Below are positions 26,756-35,293 of a DNA stretch of 55,167 nt, in pieces. The stretch is from CAYFFV01 sp964342695 (GTDB lineage Bacteria; Acidobacteriota; Vicinamibacteria; Vicinamibacterales; UBA8438): NCBI GenBank assembly GCA_964342695.1, contig CAYFFV010000015.1:1-55167 (forward strand), read 5' to 3'. Under the pieces are notes generated by a model that saw only the letters and a list, made by a program, of their open reading frames with translations, did not search any database and was not told the DNA's origin. Numbering within the stretch: position 1 is the first letter of the stretch; every line of letters starts with the position of its first letter. The position numbers and the translations under genes are program-made.

Positions 26756-27804
26756 GAATTACTCACGAGTTTTTCAATCACTCCATCCCAAGTGATGTCA
26801 CGGGCTTGTTCGAAACCAGCTGCGCCGAGCGAATCAGCATGGGTGTGGTTTGCTTTAAGACTATTAATCGCCAAACCAATTGCTTCTGCGTCTGGATGAC
26901 AAATTCTACCGTTGATGTCGTCTTGAACAAATTCAAGCGTACCACCAGAATCACTAGCTGTGATGACGGGTTTGCGAGCCAAAAACGCTTCTAATGTAAC
27001 GTATCCGTAGTCTTCGTCGTAAGGCACATAACCTATTGCCAGCGCGTCGGCATACAAGTCAACTAGTTTTTGATCGTTTATTTGGCCAAGAAAATTTACT
27101 CTATTATGAACGTCCTGTTCTTCTGCGAGAGTTTCAAGAGCTTCTCGCTGAGTTCCTTCGCCAACAATAATTAGATCCATTGGTTCATCGACAAATTTTA
27201 AGGCTTTAATTAAGAGGTCTATGCGTTTTACAGTCTCTAAACGACTAACAGATAGAATGTAGTTTTCTTGCCTGCCAGAGCGTAAGCGATCAGCAAGTAG
27301 GGGAGGGTGATAGAGAGTATTAGCATCTAGAGCATTAAAGCGCTTTAGGCGGTCCGCTGTATTCTTTGCGATGGTATATAGGTGTTTGCACTCGCCGAGC
27401 ATGCGCTTGTCAAGATCAATTAAGGATTGCCGAAGTCCAACATCCTCTTCTGTGTGTTGGAAGTCGCTATAAATTGTTCCGCATAACTCGTAGGCGGCTC
27501 GGTATTGATGAAGTAGCCAAGCGACTTTATTGTGATGCCGAACAAAATAGGTTGGAAATTTTGTGGTGATAACTAAGTCGATTGGCCTTCCGTTGCTTTG
27601 ATGGAGGTTTATTAGTCGCCAAGCCGCAGCATGGGCCAAGAGCTCTTCTTTCGGATCCCATGTGAAGGGGATACTTACGGACTCAGCGGCGTACCCATGC
27701 AGGCGCAATTGATTTACGAGGGCCTTAACAAGTGATTCTGCGCCGCCTTTTACAAAGGGAACTTGGGCTTCGCAGACAGCTACAGTTTTAATAGACATAC
27801 GCAC
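26752..27804 (-). CDS. GT4 glycosyltransferase
   Basis: The 350-residue protein begins TVAVCEAQVPFVKGGAESLV, followed by a compact acceptor domain. The donor domain holds LSVSRLETVKRIDLLIKAL, NFLGQINDQKLVDLYADAL and DEDYGYVTLEAFLARKPVI. It is shorter than the other GT4 enzymes here. It is first in the reverse operon that ends with the GT-C-like gene. Its start faces the nqr leader, so its promoter must lie in 27805-27900. Confidence 0.86.
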   Translation of the reverse strand: MRMSIKTVAVCEAQVPFVKGGAESLVKALVNQLRLHGYAAESVSIPFTWDPKEELLAHAAAWRLINLHQSNGRPIDLVITTKFPTYFVRHHNKVAWLLHQYRAAYELCGTIYSDFQHTEEDVGLRQSLIDLDKRMLGECKHLYTIAKNTADRLKRFNALDANTLYHPPLLADRLRSGRQENYILSVSRLETVKRIDLLIKALKFVDEPMDLIIVGEGTQREALETLAEEQDVHNRVNFLGQINDQKLVDLYADALAIGYVPYDEDYGYVTLEAFLARKPVITASDSGGTLEFVQDDINGRICHPDAEAIGLAINSLKANHTHADSLGAAGFEQARDITWDGVIEKLVSNS

Positions 27805-28062
27805 GTAAGTAAAAAATTTATGTGTAGTGTGTTGAATACTCCAGAAATAGTACCAGAAACCCAGCTACATAGGTGTTAGGATTCGTTCGGCGTTGACTTG
27901 TGACACAGATGAGGTTTACCATCAAATTTGAGTAAGCCGTCGAAATTGACGGCAGTTTTTTTCGTTAAGCTTGAGAATTTTTTCACAAGCAGATCATTAA
28001 GGTGGTTCGCTGCGGCGTTGTTTTTTTTTTAATTTGTTGCTGACAATGTCTAGGGTGTAACG
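27805..28062. other. Divergent intergenic region and nqr leader
   Basis: This 258-base gap separates the reverse glycosyltransferase operon from nqrA. I see no open frame of note. It holds a forward intrinsic terminator (27936-27962) and a run of ten T residues (28021-28030) just after GTTG. A TTGACT at 27893-27898 could be a -35 box, but no good -10 box follows at standard spacing. A loose inverted repeat CTTG/CAAG (about 27970-27989) lies between. Confidence 0.6.
27936..27962 (+). terminator. Intrinsic terminator or attenuator upstream of nqrA
   Basis: A perfect 6-bp stem GCCGTC (27936-27941) and GACGGC (27948-27953) encloses GAAATT and is followed by AG and seven T residues (27956-27962). 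The form is that of a forward rho-independent terminator. No forward gene lies upstream for almost 7 kb, so it either ends a short leader RNA or small RNA, blocks read-through, or attenuates the nqr operon. Confidence 0.75.
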
Positions 28063-29430
28063 ATGGCTATTCATCGAAGTAAAAAGGGTTTAGAACTTCC
28101 CATTCTTGGAAATCCTGTTCAAGAAATTGAACAGGCTCCAGCCCCGCGCTATTCCGCGATACTGGCGGCTGACTCGGTCGGTCTTCGGCCGACAATGCAC
28201 GTTGAAAAAGGAGATGACGTTCGTCTTGGACAACTTATTTTTGAAGATAAGAAGAACAAAGGTGTTCGGTATACGTCTCCGGCTTCTGGAAAGGTTGTTG
28301 CTGTAAATCGCGGCGATCGAAGGGCTTTGCGATCTGTTGTGATTGAGCTTTCTCGAGAGGAACGAGAGCGCAGGGAAACCTCTATCCGTTTTCGATCCTT
28401 TACCGGCCGTCATCCGTCTGGACTGACGCAGGATGATACGCGAGATTTATTAATAGAGTCTGGGTTGTGGGTTTCGTTAAGGACGCGCCCTTTCGGGCGA
28501 GTGGCTGATCCAAGTGTGATGCCAAAATCCATTTTTGTTACTGCTATGGATAGTCATCCACATGCCCCTTCTCTTGATGTGGTGATAACAGAATCCGATG
28601 CTTTTGATCGTGGGTTGGCGGTTTTGTGTCGGCTCACGGATGGCGCCGTATTTGTATGTACGAGAAAAGGTAGTTTGATCAATGTTCCGGACAATAAACA
28701 AGTGCATCACGAAGAATTTGAAGGACCGCATCCGTCTGGCACCGTTGGTTTTCATATTCATACCCTAGACCCTGTTGATCGTTCGAAAAAGATATGGCAT
28801 GTCGGTGCTCAAGATGTGGTGGCAATCGGAAAATTATTTAGCTCTGGCTCACTCGATGTAAGTCGGGTTGTCTCGATTGCTGGGTCTCCGATAAGACGAC
28901 CAAGGTTGTTACGAACAAGGATTGGGGCGGCGGTTGAAGATCTTTTAAAAGAAGAAGTTGATGATTGTGAGGCGCGCTTTATATCAGGTTCTGTTTTATC
29001 CGGTCGGCGTGCAGATGGTTCCGTGTATGGATACCTCGGACGATATCATCAACAGATTTCAGTTTTAGCCGAAGATCGGGAAAGAGAATTTCTAGGCTGG
29101 TTAGGTCCTGGATTACGAAAATTTTCGACGATTCGGACTTTTCTGTCCAGCTGGATACCACAGCGGCGATTTTCTATGACCTCTTCGATGAACGGGTCAC
29201 CTCGTGCGATCGTTCCTATTGGAATGTTCGAGAGGGTCATGCCTTTTGACCTAATGGTTACACCTTTAATGAGGGCACTCGCTATGCAGGACATAGAGCG
29301 CGCTGAAGAACTGGGTTGTCTAGAGTTAGTTGAAGAAGATATTTCGCTTTGTAGTTTTGTCTGTGTTGGAAAAAATGACTACGGATCGAGGTTAAGAGAC
29401 GTTCTTGATGTTATTGAGCAAGAAGGATGA
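28063..29430 (+). CDS. nqrA: Na+-translocating NADH:quinone reductase subunit A
   Basis: NqrA is the peripheral cytoplasmic subunit of the sodium pump and contributes to the quinone site. The 455-residue protein starts IHRSKKGLELPILGNP, typical of NqrA, with a biotinyl/barrel-like region VEKGDDVRLGQLIFEDKKN and the central FEGPHPSGTVGFHIH block. The C-terminal part contains GMFERVMPFDLMVTPLMRAL and LEEDISLCSFVC-like sequence. The presence of NqrA separates this operon from the related Rnf complex. It is the first gene of the operon, 12 bases before the nqrB ribosome site. Confidence 0.95.
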   Translation: MAIHRSKKGLELPILGNPVQEIEQAPAPRYSAILAADSVGLRPTMHVEKGDDVRLGQLIFEDKKNKGVRYTSPASGKVVAVNRGDRRALRSVVIELSREERERRETSIRFRSFTGRHPSGLTQDDTRDLLIESGLWVSLRTRPFGRVADPSVMPKSIFVTAMDSHPHAPSLDVVITESDAFDRGLAVLCRLTDGAVFVCTRKGSLINVPDNKQVHHEEFEGPHPSGTVGFHIHTLDPVDRSKKIWHVGAQDVVAIGKLFSSGSLDVSRVVSIAGSPIRRPRLLRTRIGAAVEDLLKEEVDDCEARFISGSVLSGRRADGSVYGYLGRYHQQISVLAEDREREFLGWLGPGLRKFSTIRTFLSSWIPQRRFSMTSSMNGSPRAIVPIGMFERVMPFDLMVTPLMRALAMQDIERAEELGCLELVEEDISLCSFVCVGKNDYGSRLRDVLDVIEQEG

Positions 29431-29463
29431 AGTAAAAGTTGCTTGGAGGTTGTTCAAAACGCT

Positions 29464-30684
29464 ATGAAATTTCTTCGGCGTCTGCTTGATCGCCAGGCTC
29501 ATCATTTTGAGCCTGGTGGTAGATTCGAAAGGCTGGGTGTGCTGTGGGAGGCGCAGGATACATTCTTGTACACGCCTGGAACGGTTACAAATAGTGCCCC
29601 TCACGTTCGTGACGGTATCGACCTCAAGAGAACGATGATGACGGTTGTAATTGCGCTTTCTGGTTGCATTTATATGGCTTTTTACAATACCGGCTATCAG
29701 GCAAATCTAGCGATAATGGCGGGTGCGCCTGCTCTTGAAAATTGGCAAACTTTGGCAATTGAATATCTTGGCCTCGGCTTTTCACCAGATAATTGGTTTG
29801 CCTGTTTTGTGCACGGTGGTTTGTATTATCTTCCAGTGCTGGTGGTTACTTTTGCCGTTGGTGGATTCTGGGAAGGCCTTTTCGCAGCGGTTCGAAAGCA
29901 CGACGTTAACGAAGGATTTTTGGTTTCTGGCATGTTGTTTCCGCTGATTCTTCCCCCCACCATACCTTTATGGCAGGTTGCACTCGGGATCTCATTTGGC
30001 ATCGTTGTAGGAAAAGAGATTTTCGGTGGTACTGGCATGAATGTCTTGAACCCGGCTTTGACTGCTCGGGCATTCGTATTTTTTGCCTACCCAGCTGAGC
30101 TGTCTGGTGACTCTGTTTGGCTTGCAGCTCAGACTGCTACTGATGGTGTCAGTGGGGCTACTATTTTGGCTCAGGCTACATTGGGCGGCACGGTGGCGAT
30201 ACAAGAGTCGTTTAATTGGTGGGATGCGGTGTTCGGTTTTATTCCTGGCTCAATGGGTGAGACCTCAGTTATAGCCTGTCTCTTAGGGGCTTGTGTTTTA
30301 TTGGTAACCGGTGTGGGGTCGTGGCGCATCATGGCAAGTGTTGTAGCAGGGACTGGTATTACTGCGTTGCTTATTACGGGTGTAGGTTCGACTGGCAATG
30401 CGTTTTTTGATGTGTCTCCACTATGGCATTTTGTTATTGGGGGTTGGGCATTTGGGACAGTGTTTATGGCGACAGACCCTGTTTCTGCACCTGCGACTCA
30501 GCGTGGGCATTACGTTTATGGCTTTCTAATCGGTGTTTTGGTTGTCTTGATCCGTGTTGTTAATCCCGCGTATCCAGAGGGCATGATGCTCTCGATTCTT
30601 TTTATGAATTTGTTTGCGCCGCTGATTGATTATTTCGTTGTGCAATCAAACATTAAACGAAGGAAAGCTCGGTATGCACGCTAG
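29464..30684 (+). CDS. nqrB: Na+-translocating NADH:quinone reductase subunit B
   Basis: NqrB is a membrane subunit with covalently bound FMN and riboflavin and is central to sodium transfer. From ATG 29464 it has 406 residues and about ten membrane segments. The flavinylation motif DGVSGAT places the FMN-accepting threonine at T233, close to its position in Vibrio (T236). GGTGMNVLNPALTARAF is also characteristic. A GGAGG site at 29445-29449 supports 29464; the in-frame TTG at 29443 would contain that site. The end overlaps nqrC by 11 bases. Confidence 0.95.
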   Translation: MKFLRRLLDRQAHHFEPGGRFERLGVLWEAQDTFLYTPGTVTNSAPHVRDGIDLKRTMMTVVIALSGCIYMAFYNTGYQANLAIMAGAPALENWQTLAIEYLGLGFSPDNWFACFVHGGLYYLPVLVVTFAVGGFWEGLFAAVRKHDVNEGFLVSGMLFPLILPPTIPLWQVALGISFGIVVGKEIFGGTGMNVLNPALTARAFVFFAYPAELSGDSVWLAAQTATDGVSGATILAQATLGGTVAIQESFNWWDAVFGFIPGSMGETSVIACLLGACVLLVTGVGSWRIMASVVAGTGITALLITGVGSTGNAFFDVSPLWHFVIGGWAFGTVFMATDPVSAPATQRGHYVYGFLIGVLVVLIRVVNPAYPEGMMLSILFMNLFAPLIDYFVVQSNIKRRKARYAR

Positions 30685-31453
30685 TTCAAGTTATAACCTT
30701 GCTTTCGCTGCTGCCGTGTGCGTGGTTTGTGCAGTAGTTGTCTCTACTTCATTTGTCGCGCTCGAAGATTTACAGCTTCAAAATCAAGCACTTGAGAAAA
30801 GACGTAACGTTCTCATTGCCGCCGGATTGACGACTGGAGATACACGTTTGTCGGCCAGTGATGTTGACTTGCTTTTTAATACTATTGATCAAGTGGTCAT
30901 CGATCTTCAGACAGGAGAAGAAGTGGTCGAGATTGATCCGAATTTATTTGATCAAAGATCTGCTGCAACAGGAGCTGAGACAAGTCGTGTTGCGTCTGAT
31001 AACAACGCGCGAGTGAAGCGTGTTCCTAAAAATGCACTTGTCTACGAATTACGTGATGCTGATGATGAACTTAAATTAGTTATTTTGCCGATTAGTGGTA
31101 TGGGATTATGGTCGACTCTTTATGGTTTTGTCGCTCTTGATGCCGATCTCACGACAATTCGTGGCCTTACTTTTTATGAGCATGGTGAGACCCCTGGCCT
31201 AGGTGGTGAAGTTGATAATCCTCGATGGAAACAACTTTGGTTGGGAAGAAAGGCCTTTGACAGTGAAAAAAATATTCGTATCGAGGTAGTTAGAGGAATC
31301 GCAGGAAAGCCAGATGAAGATCCTTTTAGGGTAGATGGCCTTGCTGGTGCAACGATGACCAGTCGTGGAGTAACCAATATGCTCCACTTTTGGTTGAGCG
31401 AAGAAGGTTTTGAACCGTACTTGAACAGGTTGCGTAATGATGGAGTTTTGTGA
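30674..31453 (+). CDS. nqrC: Na+-translocating NADH:quinone reductase subunit C
   Basis: NqrC has one N-terminal membrane anchor (about residues 8-30) and a periplasmic domain with covalently bound FMN. From ATG 30674 it has 259 residues. The conserved HGETPGLGGEV is present, and the flavinylation motif reads DGLAGATMTS with acceptor T227; the residue at the usual Ser position is Ala (224). An upstream in-frame start at 30626 lies inside nqrB and is not used. The next ATG overlaps its stop by one base. Confidence 0.94.
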   Translation: MHASSSYNLAFAAAVCVVCAVVVSTSFVALEDLQLQNQALEKRRNVLIAAGLTTGDTRLSASDVDLLFNTIDQVVIDLQTGEEVVEIDPNLFDQRSAATGAETSRVASDNNARVKRVPKNALVYELRDADDELKLVILPISGMGLWSTLYGFVALDADLTTIRGLTFYEHGETPGLGGEVDNPRWKQLWLGRKAFDSEKNIRIEVVRGIAGKPDEDPFRVDGLAGATMTSRGVTNMLHFWLSEEGFEPYLNRLRNDGVL

Positions 31454-32082
31454 TGGCGATTCAGGCAAAAATGCGTGACGCATTAATTGATCCGCTTTTT
31501 AATAGCAATCCGATTGCATTGCAGGTGCTTGGTATTTGTTCTGCTTTGGCAGTTACTACAAAAATGGATACTGCTTTAGTCATGAGTATCGCGGTTATTG
31601 CTGTCACGATGTCTTCTAATTTTTTTGTGAGTGCACTCCGGAACAACATTCCGACAAACATCAGAATTATTGTCCAGTTGACAATCATCGCGTCACTAGT
31701 GATTGTTGTAGATCAAATTCTTAAAGCGTATATGTTTGAGATTTCTCAACAACTTTCTGTCTTTGTAGGTTTGATAATTACGAATTGCATCATTATGGGA
31801 CGAGCCGAAGCGTACGCGATGCAAAACCCTCCAGTTTTAAGTTTAGTAGATGGACTCGGTAATGGTCTGGGATACGGCGCGATCTTAATGTTGACAGCAT
31901 TCCTTCGCGAACTGTTTGGATTTGGTTCCGTGTTTGGCGTGCAGTTGTTTCCGCTAGTTAATAATGGGGGTTGGTACACACCTAATGGACTTATGGTGTT
32001 ATCTCCCGGTGCATTTTTCATCATTGGTTTCTTCATATGGGCTTTGAGGACATGGAAGCCCGAACAGGTGGAGAACGACTAA
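31453..32082 (+). CDS. nqrD: Na+-translocating NADH:quinone reductase subunit D
   Basis: NqrD is a six-helix membrane subunit that, with NqrE, holds the intramembrane iron centre. The 209-residue protein has DPLFNSNPIALQVLGICSAL at the N-terminus, with a conserved cysteine in the first helix, and TNCIIMGRAEAYAMQNPP in the middle helices. Both are family marks. ATG 31453 overlaps the nqrC stop. Its stop overlaps the nqrE start in the form TAATG. Confidence 0.95.
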   Translation: MAIQAKMRDALIDPLFNSNPIALQVLGICSALAVTTKMDTALVMSIAVIAVTMSSNFFVSALRNNIPTNIRIIVQLTIIASLVIVVDQILKAYMFEISQQLSVFVGLIITNCIIMGRAEAYAMQNPPVLSLVDGLGNGLGYGAILMLTAFLRELFGFGSVFGVQLFPLVNNGGWYTPNGLMVLSPGAFFIIGFFIWALRTWKPEQVEND

Positions 32083-32696
32083 TGGAGCATTACCTCAATT
32101 TAGCAGTCAAAGCCATTTTTGTGGAAAATATGGCTTTAGCTTTTTTTCTCGGGATGTGCTCGTTTTTAGCAGTGTCTCGTCAGGTGAAGACGGCACTAGG
32201 TCTTGGGTTGGCTGTTGTTTTTGTGCTGACCATTACGGTTCCAATGAATAATCTCATTTATACAAATTTTTTGCAGCCTGGTGCCATGGCTTGGATTAAT
32301 CCAAGCCTGCAAGAATACGAATTGTCGTTTCTTGGTTTTCTTACCTACATAGGTACGATTGCAGCCATGGTGCAAATCGTTGAAATGACTCTAGATCGCT
32401 TTGTTCCTAAGCTTCATGCGGCGCTTGGAATCTTCTTACCTTTGATTGCAGTGAATTGTGCGATTTTGGGCGCGTCTCTTTTTATGGTTGAGCGTAGCTA
32501 CACCTTGGCAGAGAGTGTTGTGTTTGGATTTGGTTCTGGAATTGGATGGGCATTGGCGATAGTGGCTCTTGCCGGAATTCGTGAGCGTTTGCGGTACAGC
32601 AATCCACCTGCTGGACTAAGGGGTCTAGGACTTACCTTTATTTTAGTTGGGTTAATGGCAATTGGATTTATGGCCTTTGCGGGAGTGCAGTTATAA
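32082..32696 (+). CDS. nqrE: Na+-translocating NADH:quinone reductase subunit E
   Basis: This is the partner of NqrD, with an inverted topology. The 204-residue protein starts MEHYLNLAVKAIFVENMALA and has the first iron-site cysteine in FFLGMCSFLAVS. The second cysteine is in AVNCAILGASLFMVERSY. ATG 32082 is directly fused to the nqrD stop. Unlike the other genes of the operon, it is followed by a gap of 105 bases before nqrF. Confidence 0.95.
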   Translation: MEHYLNLAVKAIFVENMALAFFLGMCSFLAVSRQVKTALGLGLAVVFVLTITVPMNNLIYTNFLQPGAMAWINPSLQEYELSFLGFLTYIGTIAAMVQIVEMTLDRFVPKLHAALGIFLPLIAVNCAILGASLFMVERSYTLAESVVFGFGSGIGWALAIVALAGIRERLRYSNPPAGLRGLGLTFILVGLMAIGFMAFAGVQL

Positions 32697-32801
32697 AAAG
32701 CTGTGAGGATTTACTACAGTACTATCAATTTTATTTTACGTTCTTAATGATGTTTTTTGAGATGGTGTTTGATCGGTGTTCTTTATCGTAAGTGGTGTTT
32801 T

Positions 32802-34028
32802 ATGCTGACAGTTGTCCTTGGAGTCATGATGTTTACGGTAACAATTTTGTTGCTCGTAGGTTTTTTGATGATTGCCAGACGGCAGTTGGTGGCTACTGGT
32901 GATGTTGCCATAACCATTAACGATGATCCAGATAAAACATTGTGCAGTCCTGCAGGTGGAACGCTGCTTGGTACGTTGGCTGCGAATCAGTTGTTCGTTC
33001 CTTCCGCTTGCGGTGGAAAAGGGAGTTGTGGTGTTTGTAAGGTAACAGTTTCGGATGGAGGAGGCGCCGTGCTTCCAACGGAGTTAAGTCATCTTGATCG
33101 TGGAGAGAGGCGTAGCGGTGTGCGATTGTCATGTCAGGTGAAGGTTAAGCAGGATATGAAAATTGAACTTCCGGTGGAGATTTTTGATATACGAAAGTGG
33201 CGTTGCAAGGTCCGATCAAATCATAACGTTGCTACTTTTATTAAGGAGCTTATTCTTGAGCTGCCTTTGGGGGAGGAAGTACCGTTTAAAGCGGGTGGGT
33301 ATATTCAAATTGATGCACCATCGGGTGAATATCCATATAGTGATATCACTGTGGAAGAACAGTACCGGCTTGACTGGGACAACTTTAATTTATGGCGATA
33401 TAAGGCCCACCTTGATGAAGAAGTCACGCGAGCTTACTCAATGGCGAACTACCCTGAGGAGAAGGGCATGATCATGCTTAACGTTCGCATTGCTTCGCCC
33501 CCACCGAGGTCTCCGGAAGGAACTCCACCAGGAAAGATGACCGCTTATCTCTTCGGTCTAAAAACTGGTGACGAAGTGACGATTTCAGGGCCTTTTGGCG
33601 AATTCTTTGCACGGGATACGAATGCTGAGATGCTTTTCATTGGGGGTGGTGCTGGCATGGCGCCCATGCGGTCACACATCTTTGATCAATTTCGACGTCT
33701 TCGAACAAGGCGAAAAGTTAGCTTTTGGTATGGCGCACGTAGTCTTCGAGAAGCTTTCTATGTGGACGATTTTGATCTAATTCAGCAGGAGCATGAGAAT
33801 TTTAAATGGAAACTTGCCTTGTCTGAACCTCTGCCTGAAGATAATTGGACGGGTGAGACTGGCTTTATTCATCAAGTTTTGTATGACAAATATTTGAAAG
33901 AACATCCAGCCCCAGAGGATATCGAATACTACCTTTGTGGTCCCCCTTTAATGTTGAAGGCTTGTATGGAGATGTTAGATGGCCTTGGTGTCGAACCCGA
34001 AAACATCCTTTTCGATGACTTTGGTTAG
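32802..34028 (+). CDS. nqrF: Na+-translocating NADH:quinone reductase subunit F
   Basis: NqrF is the electron entry subunit: NADH to FAD to a [2Fe-2S] centre. From ATG 32802 (408 aa) there is one N-terminal membrane helix (1-24), a ferredoxin domain with C70, C76, C79 and C111 (the same positions as in Vibrio), and a flavin reductase domain with RAYSMANYPEE and the NADH site GGGAGMAPMRSH. The protein ends ENILFDDFG, typical of NqrF. An in-frame upstream ATG at 32757 adds 15 unconserved residues. The last 14 bases overlap apbE. Confidence 0.95.
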   Translation: MLTVVLGVMMFTVTILLLVGFLMIARRQLVATGDVAITINDDPDKTLCSPAGGTLLGTLAANQLFVPSACGGKGSCGVCKVTVSDGGGAVLPTELSHLDRGERRSGVRLSCQVKVKQDMKIELPVEIFDIRKWRCKVRSNHNVATFIKELILELPLGEEVPFKAGGYIQIDAPSGEYPYSDITVEEQYRLDWDNFNLWRYKAHLDEEVTRAYSMANYPEEKGMIMLNVRIASPPPRSPEGTPPGKMTAYLFGLKTGDEVTISGPFGEFFARDTNAEMLFIGGGAGMAPMRSHIFDQFRRLRTRRKVSFWYGARSLREAFYVDDFDLIQQEHENFKWKLALSEPLPEDNWTGETGFIHQVLYDKYLKEHPAPEDIEYYLCGPPLMLKACMEMLDGLGVEPENILFDDFG

Positions 34029-35040
34029 CCGACGATTGGTTGTCTTTTTATTTATTTTTTTCGTCGCCTGCAAACCTGGCACCGATCTCTCTTCAGTTCA
34101 TACCTTTGATGGTTCAATTATGGGTACGACCTTCATGGTGACTATTGCGAAAAGTGACCTTGAAAAAGAAGATCAGAATATTCTTCAATCTTTGATCGAG
34201 CATGCACTCATTGATGTGGATGAGAAGATGTCGACTTACCGTTCTGATTCTGAAGTAAGTCGATTTAACACAAATCAAACAACCGAACCCTTTCCTTTGT
34301 CAGAGGAAACATTAACGGTATTTCAGCACGCACTTGCCGTAAGCAAGGCAAGTGAAGGCGCTTTCGATGTAACGGTCGGTCCAATCGTAGATGCTTGGGG
34401 CTTTGGTCCCTCAGAACGTCACGATGGTTTTCCGACAAATGAGAAAATTGAACGGTTAAAAGAACACGTTGGCTATCAATATATTGAAATTGATTCTTTT
34501 GCGTCTACAGTGCGAAAGCTCAACCCTTTAATCTCTGTTGATCTTTCTGGACTTGCTAAGGGGTATGCTGTTGATCGTGTTGCTGAACTGTTGGAATTAC
34601 AAGGTTTTGATTCCTATTTAGTTGAGGTGGGTGGCGAGATCAGAGCCGCTGGTCAAAGTAGTCGCGGTGACTTTTGGAGAGTTGGCATTGAACAACCGGT
34701 TTCAGGGGCTCCTGTTTTGCAACGTCTTGTCAATCTTCGAAACTTGTCACTTGCGACATCCGGGAATTATCGAAACTATTTTGAATTGGATGGAAAACGT
34801 TACTCACATACGATCGATCCGAGAACCGGTTGGCCGGTTAATAACCGTCTTGCTTCGGTCAGTGTTATGCAAACGCTTTGCGTTAAGGCCGATGCCATTG
34901 CGACCGCCCTCCAAGTATTGGGTCCGGAAAAGGGTCTGGAACTAGCTTTGGAACATGATTGGGCTGTTTTGTTGATAACTCGAAATGAAGATGGAACTTT
35001 TTCTGAGCGTGAAACCCCAAGATTTACATCAGTCAGTTAA
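34015..35040 (+). CDS. apbE: FAD:protein FMN transferase (lipoprotein)
   Basis: ApbE attaches FMN through a phosphoester bond to the threonines of NqrB and NqrC. The 341-residue protein has a lipoprotein signal peptide with C19 in FFVAC, so it acts at the periplasmic face. It has GSIMGTTFMVT, GAFDVTVGPIVDAWGFGP, VDLSGLAKGYAVDRVAE, VEVGGEIRAAG and SHTIDPRTG, all family motifs. I choose ATG 34015 over the in-frame ATG 33979 because the signal peptide begins there. It overlaps nqrF by 14 bases and precedes nqrM. Confidence 0.94.
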   Translation: MTLVSRRLVVFLFIFFVACKPGTDLSSVHTFDGSIMGTTFMVTIAKSDLEKEDQNILQSLIEHALIDVDEKMSTYRSDSEVSRFNTNQTTEPFPLSEETLTVFQHALAVSKASEGAFDVTVGPIVDAWGFGPSERHDGFPTNEKIERLKEHVGYQYIEIDSFASTVRKLNPLISVDLSGLAKGYAVDRVAELLELQGFDSYLVEVGGEIRAAGQSSRGDFWRVGIEQPVSGAPVLQRLVNLRNLSLATSGNYRNYFELDGKRYSHTIDPRTGWPVNNRLASVSVMQTLCVKADAIATALQVLGPEKGLELALEHDWAVLLITRNEDGTFSERETPRFTSVS

Positions 35041-35052
35041 AATAGGGGCATA

Positions 35053-35229
35053 ATGGAGTTGCTTTTTCTTAGCATCTTTTTTGTTGGTGGCGCCATGTTA
35101 ATTATGGCTGTCGGAGTAATATTTCGGTACCCTTGCTTACGGGGTTCTTGCGGTGGTTCAGATTTAATAGGCCCGGAGGGAGAATCTCTGAAATGTGCAG
35201 CCTGTCCTCGACGAAGTACTTCCCAATAA
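35053..35229 (+). CDS. nqrM: Na+-NQR maturation protein NqrM (58 aa)
   Basis: NqrM is a small membrane protein needed for building the NqrD/E iron centre. The 58-residue frame begins MELLFLSIFFVGGAMLIMAV, a single membrane helix. Four cysteines follow: C28 and C33 (in PCLRGSCGG) and C48 and C51 (in CAAC), matching the four conserved cysteines of the family. ATG 35053 lies 12 bases after the apbE stop. The position as last gene of nqr-apbE is standard. The gene is easily missed because of its size. Confidence 0.92.
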   Translation: MELLFLSIFFVGGAMLIMAVGVIFRYPCLRGSCGGSDLIGPEGESLKCAACPRRSTSQ

Positions 35230-35293
35230 GATAAAAGAACTATTTTTGTCTTTAGATTTTCTAGTTTAAATACGAATACATTATTTCTTGGCC

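Noticed and set aside
28010..28040. Run of ten T residues before nqrA as a second terminator
   Set aside because: The only pairing upstream is a 3-bp CGC/GCG stem, too weak for an intrinsic terminator.
28063..34028. Rnf complex instead of Na+-NQR
   Set aside because: NqrA is present, NqrF has the ferredoxin-plus-flavin-reductase layout, and there are no RnfB or RnfC genes.
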